Assembly: GCF_032854445.1 (NCBI RefSeq)
Contig: NC_088300.1
Span: forward strand, 7,256,001-7,320,000
Direction: 5' to 3'
Origin: Liolophura sinensis
Lineage: Eukaryota; Mollusca; Polyplacophora; Chitonida; Chitonidae
Length of the DNA stretch: 64,000 nt
Shown: positions 13,125 to 23,339 of the stretch, piece by piece
How positions within the stretch are numbered: the first letter of the stretch is position 1
How the letters are laid out: every line of letters starts with the position of its first letter
Position numbers and translations under genes: made by a program
Notes under the pieces: generated by a model
What the model was told of the DNA's origin: nothing
What the model saw: the letters and a program-made list of their open reading frames with translations, nothing else
The model's database searches: none

Positions 13125-13210
13125 ACCAAAATGCCTCTTTCATTTTGTTGATTCCAAAATGCTTCTTTCAGTTTGTGCGCCCAGAAATGCTTCTTTCATT
13201 TTGCTAATTT
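13125..13210. repeat. 28-bp tandem repeat, 3 copies
   Basis: Copies begin near 13125, 13153 and 13181, each reading close to CCAAAATGCTTCTTTCATTT. Confidence 0.85.
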
Positions 13211-13261
13211 TTGTAAGCAGCTTGAGAAATTTTTGACCATCATATTTTTATTGGGTTATGT

Positions 13262-13500
13262 GATAGTTGTTTTACGCGGTACTCAAGAATATTTCATTTA
13301 TACGACGACTGCTGAGGTGGGAGGAAAACGAGAAGAGCCCGGGGAAACGTCTGACCATCAGAAGGTGTCAGACCTTCCCACGTTGGCCTGGAGAGGAAGC
13401 TAGCATGGGCTGGACTTGACTCAGGGTGACCACATTGGTGAGAGGTTTCTGGGTTGTTGTGCCGCACTGGTGTGCTAACCACCTCGGCCATGGGGGACCT
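13262..13500 (-). mobile_element. tRNA-derived SINE, full length, aged
   Basis: Read on the minus strand it runs from a tRNA-like head (GGCCGAGGTGGTTAGC near 13490) through a B-box-like AGTCAAGTCCAGC to the shared tail GAATATTCTTGAGTACCGCG near 13270. It has several small changes from the other copies. The tail is the same as in the copies at 22037, 51586, 60640 and 61595. A partial open frame inside it is just SINE sequence. Confidence 0.8.
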
Positions 13501-16500
13501 AGACCGTAATAAAACTTCATGTAATAAACATACTGTTCATAAGAAAACATGTACCAATATGTGAAGATTCCTGATCTTTTACCTCACCTGTACATGCTTT
13601 GTACCATACAGAATATCCTTATTGTTTTACAGTGGTCATACTAAAATCAAATATAATAAAATATCAGGTCATGTCGAATTCAGATTTCAGCCAACATCCA
13701 AATCAGCCAAATTAAACCAGCTTCATGAAAAAATCAAACAGTAAAGGTTTAAAACAGGTAATTATGTACTGGGAGGTGATACAGTGAGCATTGACTTCTG
13801 CTACAATGACAAAAATTAATGTAGTTTTCTGTTGTTGTAAAATGCATGTATGAATGAAAGGGAGGTTTTGGTATATGACAAATGTTCCACTCATCTTCTG
13901 TTTTAAAGATTGTTTGCCGTGGTTACATGTACTTTTTGTATTTGCAGAGAAGTATCATATACCTTGAATGTTGTACAAAAATTCTCAGTGATTGTGGCTT
14001 TGGTGGAATCTGAATGTATCTGAATGGATAGTGAAATTACTGGATAGGTAACAGATTAGGATGTAATTTTTAACAATTAACAATTCACTTTTTTTTGTAA
14101 AACATATTTTTTCAAGATGTCTTTTTGTTTTGTTACAAAGATTTTCTTTTTAGCTGCATAATGGAATGATTGTAGTCAGTTTGATAAGCTTTTTATGATA
14201 AAGTACTGTTGTGACATTGGTGCCTTTTTCATCCTAAAAGAGGCTGTCCTGGAGACTTTTGGTCAAAAGTCCATATTCACTATTAAATGAAATGAAATTT
14301 TCTCCATAGATCAGAGTTTTGCCTTACAGAAAACATCAGACTCATGCTGTCCTATTTACAGTGGTGAAATGATTCTGAAGTTTGAAAAATAATAAAGTGA
14401 CCAATATTTTAAATTTTACTAATTTTATTACCGATTTTGAACCTGACATTGTGTAAAGTACATTTATTTGGGATATTCTAAAATAATAACAAAAATTTGA
14501 TTGGTTTTGTGTTCAATGCTTGTTTCCAAAAATCAGGCATAGTGTCTATAAAATTGTATATCCACCATCTCCAGTGACTGTATTCCTGGCACATCCAGTG
14601 TAGTTCCACACTGTATTATACTGGTACTGGTTGTTTTTATAAGCAAATGTTTTAGCATTTGCACAAAGCTGCGAAGAAATAGATTGGCAGAGCAGTTTTG
14701 CAGATGACAGGGGGTTATCTCCCCTGTATTATCTTTCATGTACCTGGAGCACCTTTAGCCTGTGTACAGCTGCCTCATTGGTAAAGTACTGACTCACTGG
14801 GGAGTCACATGTAAAGGGGAAAACTCTATTTACTCAGTGTGGGATGAAAGTGTTTGATGGTGTAGGAATATTGTGTAATGGAATTGAGTGATAATTAAAA
14901 GCTTCAGGTATGTCATGTAATGTGAGGTAATGGAGACGAGGTTCAGGTATATTGTTAAGTGGCTTCTATGCTTCATCCTCCCCCACATGGCTGTTCGTTA
15001 CCGCAGGGTTTGGGTTGGGTCTGGTGATGTTTAATCAGCACCTGCACAGTTAATTCCCTGGCCACCTGGACGAGGTAGAATTCGTGCTGTACGACATACC
15101 TGTGTCCCAGCTACCTATACCTGGCCCAAGCCTGCTACAGAGCTTATTATGACAAGCAGAGTTGTGAAAGCCAGGCAGGTAGAGCCAGTTGTTTGAACAG
15201 TGTAAATTGAGGTTAGCCATCTATTCAGCAGGAAATAGGTGCCTTACACGAGCTGTTCTCAAAATGTGAACTGGGTGTATGGGGAAACCAGTTAATTGTG
15301 ACCAACACAACTTCTTTATTCATGGGCAGATTTCATTTTGGCTGAGAGGGGAGGGGGAAGAAGAAATGAGAGAAACTAAAGCATTTGTTCCCCCCTCTCT
15401 GTATATCTTCTTACATGTTTTTGTCATGGCTCGTGTCCAGGACAACTGGTTGCATTATGTTTCCTCTTGTATAAAGAACGTATTAAGATTGCAATTTTTA
15501 GTATGTTTTCATGTGTATCATCTAAAATTCTGATGCCAATATGTGAGTAAGTGCCAGTCGTAATGTCCTGAGTGACAGCTGTCATGCACCGTAGCACAGC
15601 TAATCTAGCATACTGTACATTACACCAGAGCGTGGAAGCAACCAAGTCGTGTTGTCAGAACCCATTACTGTTTGACCCTCTCATCAGTCAGGTAAAATCA
15701 CTAATTTTCAGGACAAATATGGTTTTATTTTGCCCCAGGAAAATCATTCTCATATGAACTTGCCAACTGCTGTATTACTGCACTGCTGTCAGACTACTAA
15801 AATAACCAGGTCTGTTTTGGGGCCTTTTTTTAACTGAATTTCAGGTATTGTGGAACGGTTTTGGAAAAGCCTGGACATAAATTGCTTTTAACAGCTTTTA
15901 TTTCCCAAATTCATCTATGCTATCTTTGTGAAAAAGTCTCTGGGTCATATCTTTGTGTGTGTCAAGCTTATTGGTTTTATCGATGGAGGAAAATTGGAAG
16001 CTGATTGGCCAAGGGCTTTTCTGCCCTCAATGGCGTCTATTTCACAAACATTCGCCATTCCACGAAGGCCGTGTCACATTTCTGAGAGCTGGCTATCTCC
16101 ATAGTAACATCATGTCTCCTACCTGGTGTAGAACAGCGGGAAATCGATGAGCGGACACCCCAATACTCTAAGTTCATGCTTGACACACTGCCTTGATCCT
16201 TTTACTCAGTCCCATCTTAGCACCAGCCAGGGAAACCCTCAAAGTTCAACTTTCAACCTTCACTTCCCTGACTGACTTCACCCATGCCTCTTTCTCTAAG
16301 CCCAAATTGCATTAAAGCACATCAAAGCTAACTTTTTACGAAAACATCTAAAATTTGCTTTGCCAGTAATTTAAATTCTCTTTCCCTGCACCCATCGTGT
16401 AATAACCTTCATTTTATGTACATGTACGTATGTGTGCCAGAAATCTCTATCTGTTAAGTATATATTCAAATTACATGCAAGTATTTCGTAGATGATTAAA

Positions 16501-19500
16501 ATTGCCCAAAGACATTGTCTGGACCATTGAGAGTTTTAATGAATATAATGTAATACAATGATTTTCCATCCAGAATTTTTCCAGCTACAAGATTCATAAC
16601 TTAATATCTGCCATGAGTCTTGTTTCTTCTGTGCAAGTTGTTAAAGTTCACACGATTACCCAGGCATCCACAATAATATACATGGGTATATACCTAAGAA
16701 GCCGCTAAGGTATACAACCATGCCGAGTTGAAATATACATGCACTAGCATCTGTATCTCGTCTCTATTTTTAAACTTAATTGCATATCAATATTTTTAAA
16801 TGGCATAAAGCAGACATATCTCTTTAATGGAGTTGCAGTGATGAATCTGAATCAAATATGGAGCCTCCAAGGTACACATTCAGTTAGATGTGTTTTAATA
16901 AATATTGTTAACTCATTGTTCATAAATCTAGTTACACATGTAGTACTGGAGGCTAGGTTTAATGTTGCTCTATATATTACTGATACTACAGAACAAGGCC
17001 TATAGTTTTCTTAAGACCTATAGTGTAATTATTTTAGGAACAGTATTCATTCATTTTTAGATGTAGATGTTTTACTAGGAATGTTTAATACATGACATGA
17101 AAACACAAGACTTGGTGGTAAGGAATTGTAGAAACAGGGAAGCTGCCTAGTTATTGGTTTAGGCTACATTTGATAGTATATACTGTGATACTGTGTCCAT
17201 GTCTTGAGCAGAGTATATGTGGTTGACGTCCAGCATCTCTCCATGTAGAATGTTTAGCTTACCCTTGGATCCCTCATCATCTCTGTACAGGGTCGCTGTT
17301 TGTCACCCTCTCAGGACGGCTCACCCCTGACTTAGCACAGGCTGATGAGGTTTTGGACAGAGATGAAGTCGTTTCAGCCTTGTTTTGGTTGCTATTTAGC
17401 ATAGCATAGGCAGCAAGTCCTGTGAAACAGGGGTGGCTTGTCTTTATATCTGCCTCACACTTTTAAAGTTGACACTCTAAACAGCTTATTTTCCCTTTTG
17501 CATTTTGTGTTTGTTTTGTTCGCACATTTTAAAAATTTAACACATACATGGTTTAAACATAGCAAATAAAGCACATACCATCTGATTGTCCATCTGACAT
17601 GGAAACTTGTAACCTGCGTGCAATTTGTGAAACCAGGTTTGCTACATGTAGCTTGGCAAGCAAAACAGAGTTTAGTATATTTTAATCATTATTTGTGTTT
17701 ATGAGTGTAAAACCTCATCAAATTAAAATGAAACAGCAATCTGTGATTATGATTTTTGTAAATATATGTTATGTATATACATGTATATACAGATCTTCAC
17801 ATCAAGTAATTCTGTGCCTCTGTATAAGCAACGAATAGATTTTACACACATACAGTTATTGAGGGCTGACATGAATGGGAATTCCTACCCTGATCATCAG
17901 TGCTGGAGTGGTTGGAGTGGGGACCGAGGGTGAGGCCTTGGTCTGTTGATGATTTACTGCGTAACAGTTTTGTCCCTCTTCATGTCAGGTTACCACGGGG
18001 GTAAATATTGAGAATACGAGAGGTTTTCTGACAGTATTGGGGGGAACACAACCCCATGTTTGTTAAGCATACACTATGTCAGGGGGCTTATCTAGACACC
18101 TAAAGATCACCCAGCGAACACAATCAGCTCCAGCGGATTTCTGCTAAATCTTCTTCAAATTAACCCAATGGTTTCCTCATTCTCAGCTAATAATGAAGCT
18201 TGTTTGTTGGATGTATTTAGAAATTTGCCCCCTGGCACTGCTCAAGCCCTAGTGTCAATAGTTACATAAAGTTGTACAGCTTGGAGTGGCCAATGGACTT
18301 GACTAGACTTTGCTGCTGGCTTGGGCTTAGCACTGAATTTGATCTTATGTCAGTTTAAGCCTGGAATTAGATTGCAGAAGACACACTGTCCTCTTCCAGG
18401 ACTCTTAATGGCCATGCTGAAAACAAACGTCAGTTTATATATTTGCTTTTTCAAGGTGACCAACCTTTGTTGCTTGCATGTGGTATTTTGATTTTGGATG
18501 CTGTAAATCATGTGTAAATGGCTGTAAAATACATAAGTTACATGGGTATCTATTTTGATAAATCTTTTTGAATTTTCGAAATACAATGTAGGATTCCTGA
18601 AGGTGAAGTGTATAATGAGCGTATATATGTTTGTATGGCTAAGTGTTTTGACAAACCCAATGCTGATCATGTTTTGTATATTTTCTTGTACAAAATTCCT
18701 GTCATGCATGCATGCATTGTTGCAATGTAGATATTTCTCAATATTTACCAAAATAAACTTGTCAAGCCTATTTTTAAAAAATTCTGCAGTATATGCACAT
18801 GCATTTTTAATGCTGTGAGCAAGATGACATTAGCCTTCCCAAGCTTTTGAAGCGGTTTCCATGATGAGGAATATGTTTTTGGTGCGGGAGGCTAATTTGG
18901 TTCATTGTTTCTATGGATGCTGTAGCGGAGACCATATGGTTGTTACTAGTTATTTTGGCATTGTGAGTTTGAATAAGGGGAGGATAATTCTGGAGAAAAA
19001 TCGAAAGCTGTTGCGGTGAACGATCGAAGTGAAACCGAGTGGTAATTGGTAGATGCTGGCCAAGGTGGTAACTTTCGGCCTATCGATCGAGAGAACCGGG
19101 TGGAGAGACGTGCCTCCCTGAATACATAACGGGACATCGTCTGCTTTTTCAATTGGGGCTGAATAAAGCTGCAAATCTCACAACACGAACCTGAGACTAC
19201 AGTCTGCGTGGCCCATTACTGGGGTGTATCAATGAAGGGCTCTAGCAGACGGCTACCTTTGATGTCCAGACTGAATATTCTCTTAGAACAGGATTCCCAC
19301 AAGAAGTTCTTAATTTCTGCTCAAACAATAATTTCCATCTCTTAGCTTGACCTTGATTATGCTGGCCCATGTAGGGTAAATTCGCTGCATATGTGATGAG
19401 GCGTGCGGAGGAATAGGTACAGCTTGTTCGCCTGCCGACACGAAATTCGATTGACAATATATTCATTGACAATATCTGTTTGAATTTGCGGCTGACATGC

Positions 19501-20011
19501 AGACCCACAGTCGGCTTGCAGATCTTGCTTGTAGTCACAAGTTTTACATTCAAATTCCTGCCTTCATGTTTCTTCTCCAGATTTACTTTTTTAATCATTA
19601 AGCCTTTTGAGTGGAATTACTGACTGGCCTTTGTGCCAAGGCAAACAAACCTTCTTTGGCTCAGACTGACTTCTGTAGTCAACCTGTCAACTCAAACTCT
19701 CGGCAAGCTTGATAATGCCAGACTAACCTGTACCCACACATTCTTAGGTCAGGGAGAACAACCCATATATCTAATGTGCAGGTAAAAGTGTCTTTTTTAC
19801 ATAATTAATGGTGTAATCTTATGGACATAACATGATGTTCATGATAAAACTATAGGAAATACATGTATGTGATTATTTTAGTTCTTGTCTGTAGTAACTA
19901 TGTGGTATACCTCACACGTGACAAATCTGGGTTCAAACCCAAGTCAAGGAACATCCAGAAACTTGAAGAAAAATATTTTCTGACCGCTTTATGTCTGGTT
20001 CCTTCATAGTG

Positions 20012-20056
20012 TCAGTATACTGTGACTAGGTGTGGTATAATGTCTGATATTGCAGA
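20012..20056 (+). mobile_element. SINE head fragment
   Basis: TGTGACTAGGTGTGGTATAA and the following bases resemble the head of the SINE at 12013-12215 (TGTGACTGGGTGGGGTGTCA). No tail is present. Confidence 0.4.
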
Positions 20057-20479
20057 AAATAAACATGGTTATGTCCTAAAAAGTGGGTGAACAGGTACCC
20101 AGCCAAAAATGGATATGTATGATGTAATGAATGAATATTGCCTTGATCATGCATTAGGTGCTGGACAAATGCTTGTTTTCTTTTGTGTCATGTGACAAAC
20201 GATAGGAGAACAAGATTTAACTTAGTTGATCCTGAATAACATAATGAATTAGACATTATGATTAGGCATGAATGACATACGTAAAAGTATTAAGCCAGGT
20301 ATATCTGTTTAGCAGTAACATGTACATGTATTTGTGCATGTAAAAACACATGTTGATCTGGAGATATTCAGACAAATATCCCAGGCTTATATTTATCATG
20401 GTTTGGACATCATGTTAAACCTCTCAGTAAAGAGACACACCTGAGACTTTAAAAGAGGAAGTTGTAACTTCCTCGCTTG

Positions 20480-20750
20480 GCATTCAGCATGAAGGGAAGA
20501 GTGCAACGACTGGTCGACCTGTATCAGTATAATGGCTCAGGCGGGGTGGCTTACTTGTCTTCGGTAAATCGCCTCAGTGAAACAGCACTAGATAAAATAG
20601 TGGTGGAAATCTGTCCTGCAACAAGGAGGTACATTACATACACTCTAAGGATTCCTTAGTTGTCATAAGACTGAAAAATTGTTGAGCACGACGTTAAACC
20701 GCAACCACTCGCTCACTCACTCACTCACTCACTCACTCACTCACTCATTC
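20480..20750 (+). mobile_element. SINE with (CTCA)n tail
   Basis: Contains the block CTGTCCTGCAACAAGGAGGT, then the conserved 3' end AGACTGAAAAATTGTTGAGC and ACGACGTTAAACC, and finishes with a (CTCA)n run at about 20711-20748. It shares its 3' end with the element at 12013. The head is GC-richer than its surroundings (GGCTCAGGCGGGGTGGCTTA). It ends about 250 bp before the mipol1 acceptor at 21002. Confidence 0.75.
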
Positions 20751-21002
20751 AGTAAAGAGACAACGTTCGGCTGTTGTTAGTATGTGTATGTCCTTTAATA
20801 ACAGTCATGTAACATCAAACAAAACTGCATGTGGTTTTATGTTTATCTATAGCTGCTGCTGTTTGTTGACCAGATGGTGGGTCAGTTCATAATGGACATA
20901 GAAACAAGGGTTAAACAAAGCAGGTGAAGGTGCAGATTCACCCCAGGTACTGTTGATATACCTTGCTCATTAATCTGGCTCACATCATTTTTTTCACTGC
21001 AG

Positions 21003-21097
21003 ACTGAACTTGCCAAAGCATACAATGAGCTGAGCATGTCCCAGTGCAAAGTGGATGATCTGGAGGAGGAATTGCAGACACTGAGAATCTATCATAG
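21003..21097 (+). CDS. mipol1: mipol1 exon, LEEELQTLRIYH coiled coil
   Basis: 95-bp exon after a TTTTTTTCACTGCAG acceptor. It starts in phase 0 and ends two bases into a codon (CAT AG|GTAAGG). It encodes a coil beginning TELAKAYNELSM and ending DLEEELQTLRIYH. The split codon AG|T gives Ser with the next exon, so the join reads LRIYHSLRK. This is the best diagnostic match to MIPOL1, which I recall as LEEEIQTLRVYYSLHK at the corresponding place. The last 18 bases of the exon plus the donor are also the founding unit of the tandem array that follows. Skipping the true donor and using any later copy would read straight into TAA. Confidence 0.9.
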
Positions 21098-21590
21098 GTA
21101 AGGGCTTACACTGGAGATATATCATAGACAAGGGACTACACTGGGGATATATGATGGGTAAGGGCTTACACTGAGAATGTATGATAGGTAAGAGCTTACA
21201 CGGAGGATATATCATAGGTAAGGGCTTACACCGAAGATATATCACAGGTAAGGACTTACATGTACACTGAAGATATATCATAGGTAAGGGCTTACACTGA
21301 AGACATATCATAGGTAAGGGCTTAAGCTGAGGGTAGGTAAGGGCATACACTGAAGATATATCGTAGGTAAGGGCTTACACTGAAGATATATCATAGGTAA
21401 CTGGGCTTACACTGAAGATATATTGTACGTATTTGGGCTTACACTGAGGATATGTCGTAGGTATTGGGGCTTACACTGAGGATATGTCGTAGGTATTGGG
21501 GCTCACACTGAGGATGTGTTGTAGGTATTGGGGCTTACACTGAGGATGTGTTGTAGGTATTGGGGCTTACACTGAGCATATTTGGCTTGC
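21080..21590. repeat. ~30-bp minisatellite of duplicated 5' splice site, ~16 units
   Basis: Unit is roughly GTAAGGGCTTACACTGAAGA plus TATATCATAG. The first unit overlaps the end of the mipol1 exon (CTGAGAATCTATCATAG|GTAAGG). The first nine or so units keep TAG|GTAAGG-type donor sequence. From about 21400 the unit changes to GTAACTGGG, then GTATTTGGG and finally a homogeneous GTATTGGGG form, showing stepwise spread of variants. It occupies most of the 596-bp intron. Confidence 0.95.
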
Positions 21591-21693
21591 TTAGTGGATA
21601 ATAATTTACCCCTAGAGTCAGTTTGTGGCTAACATCAGCAGTCCTCATGACATGGAACTGAGCATGAGTTAATCACCCCTTTTTTGTTGACAG

Positions 21694-21891
21694 TCTTCGT
21701 AAGGATGTGCTAACTACTACTGAGATGAACAACACCGTAGACCTGTACAAAGTCCAGCTTCAAGAGAAGGACTGTCACGTAGACAGCGTTCAGAAGGAGA
21801 ACAACTTACTCATGTCTCAGCTGAGGACGGTCAATGAGGACCTGATGAAAACCAGCGCAGCTTACAAAGAGAGTCAGGAAAGTCGGGAAAG
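21694..21891 (+). CDS. mipol1: mipol1 penultimate exon, long coiled coil
   Basis: 198-bp exon between a TTTTTTGTTGACAG acceptor and a GGGAAAG|GTAAAA donor. The reading frame enters with the last base of a Ser codon and leaves after two bases (AG). It encodes SLRKDVLTTTEMNNTVDLYK, then a coil rich in Gln, Lys, Glu and Leu with KENNLLMSQLRTVNEDLMKT and KESQESRE. Heptad-like spacing of Leu/Met/Val fits a continuous coiled coil. MIPOL1 has a comparable Q/E-rich C-terminal coil with the order EN/QQNEEL, then QLxxxxxE. The exon is free of repeats although the array before it and the SINE pair after it are close. Confidence 0.9.
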
Positions 21892-22036
21892 GTAAAACAA
21901 CCTGGTCATTAATATAAGGTGTCAATGGAGGAGCTCTGTGGAAAAGAGTTTTCAGGATTTCTGCTGAGGTGTAGTGCAAGTCATGCGTTGCTAAATGAAT
22001 GTATTTATTTATTTAGTTTATTTATTTGACTGGTGA

Positions 22037-22302
22037 GGCCTCCGTGACTCAGTTGGCTTGAGCGCTAGCACAGCATAATTAACCAGGAACCTCTCACCAA
22101 TGTGGTTGCTATGAGTTCAAGTCCAGCTCATGCTGGCTTCCTCTCTGGCCATTAGTGGAAAGTTCTGCCCAAAACCTGCTGATGGTCGTGGGTTTTCCGC
22201 CGGGTCTGTCTGGTTTCCTCCCACTGTAATGCTGGCCGCGGTGTTATAAGTGAAGTATTCTTGAGTATAGTGTAAAGCACCAATCAAATAAATAAATAAA
22301 TA
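22037..22302 (+). mobile_element. tRNA-derived SINE, full length
   Basis: Head GGCCTCCGTGACTCAGTTGG resembles a tRNA 5' half with an A box; the B-box-like GAGTTCAAGTCCAGC follows near 22112. The body includes GGCTTCCTCTCTGGCC and GGTTTCCTCCCACTGTAATG. The shared 3' tail AAGTATTCTTGAGTATAGTG is followed by CACCAATCAAATAAATAAAT. It is transcribed with the mipol1 intron in sense. It abuts an inverted tail fragment at 22305-22371. Confidence 0.85.
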
Positions 22303-22304
22303 TT

Positions 22305-22371
22305 TCATTGGTGTTTTATGACGTACTCAAGAATTTTTTGCTTATAGAACAGTGGCTGGCGTTATGGTGAG
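22305..22371 (-). mobile_element. inverted SINE tail fragment
   Basis: TTGGTGTTTTATGACGTACT, then CAAGAATTTTTTGC and a segment ending in GGCTGGCGTTATGGTGAG, is the complement of the SINE tail and body. With the copy ending at 22302 it forms an inverted repeat with arms of about 65 bp and a loop of about 20 bp. Confidence 0.8.
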
Positions 22372-23339
22372 AGGAGATGTATATTTAATGATGTTGGGTG
22401 TTGTCCACACACAAACAGGAGAAAATAAAAATGTATAATGGAGCATCAGTAATATGTGAATAGTTGTGATCATTATTATTAGTATTTGAAGTCAAATCTC
22501 CCCATCCATTCTACCAACTGGTGGACACTATTTTATGGAGAACTGTCTCAGTCTATACGTCCATTATGCTTTCTTTGAAGTTAACTGCAGGCACTCAAAG
22601 TAAGACCATTGAGAGCATGCAGACCAGAGACTCAAGAAGATATTTCAACCAAATTCCAATGTCCTCCATTTCACAGTGTCTCAAAATGTTTTTGAGCCCA
22701 TGTATTCTTTGAAAAGCCAAAGGCTGGCTGCATGAACCTAGTATTTAAGTTACCTGACTTTCTTGTCGGAGCTGTGGTCAAGCCCTGACCATGTATATCC
22801 ATAGATTCCATGCTTTGAATCCATGACAGATTATTCCTTATTTGGACACTTGAGTTGACGCTGATTTGCTCAGTAGGCTGTGACGAACCACTAATGCTTT
22901 AGGGTTTTAGTGGATTGGTCACCTTCTGTGATTTTATATTTTTGTGTTTATTCCACCAATGAAAGTGGCGGGCATTCTACAGGTAAAAAAATCTCGACCA
23001 TGGTGTCAAAACAACAGTTTAATAAATTGAAAAAAATTGATAAATAAATAAATAAATTTAACACTTCCAGACAGACCTTATTGTTACAAGAATACAGTGC
23101 AATAGGAACCTTTTTGTAGGAGAGTATAAATGTTGAATGAATGGTCAAGACCGAAACAAGCAAACAGACCCAGAAAGCAAATTGCCAGTGTTCTGAAGGT
23201 CGTGTATGTGAAGACATCATTGAAGATTGAAAGGCTGCGGTGAAGAGGGGAGGTAATGAGGCGTATAATAATGATATCATGGAGTGATTATCCCGATTTG
23301 ATCGCAGGCCTGCAAATGTACTTGTCATAATCAGTAGTG

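Larger units (their letters stand above)
4001..21002 (+). other. mipol1: large 17-kb mipol1 intron
   Basis: Single long intron inferred from phase and from the preserved spacing of MIPOL1 motifs. Up to about 18.8 kb it is CpG-poor and rich in TG/CA and ACATGTA-type palindromes; CpG rises after about 18.9 kb. It holds a 34-bp minisatellite, TA/TG microsatellite, several SINEs, two diverged tandem arrays and one phase-compatible cryptic exon candidate (6592-6720). Between those features I see nothing I can name. Confidence 0.65.

Noticed and set aside
16040-16110. RFX-like X-box (CCATAGTAAC near 16099)
   Set aside because: Only one half-site is good, and there is no supporting promoter context.
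17299-17410. Open segment reading SLFVTLSGRLTPDLAQADEV after CTGTACAG
   Set aside because: Ends in a stop without a donor, which would truncate mipol1; no homology.
22117-22308. Minus-strand open frame in mipol1 intron
   Set aside because: Lies entirely within the SINE at 22037-22302.
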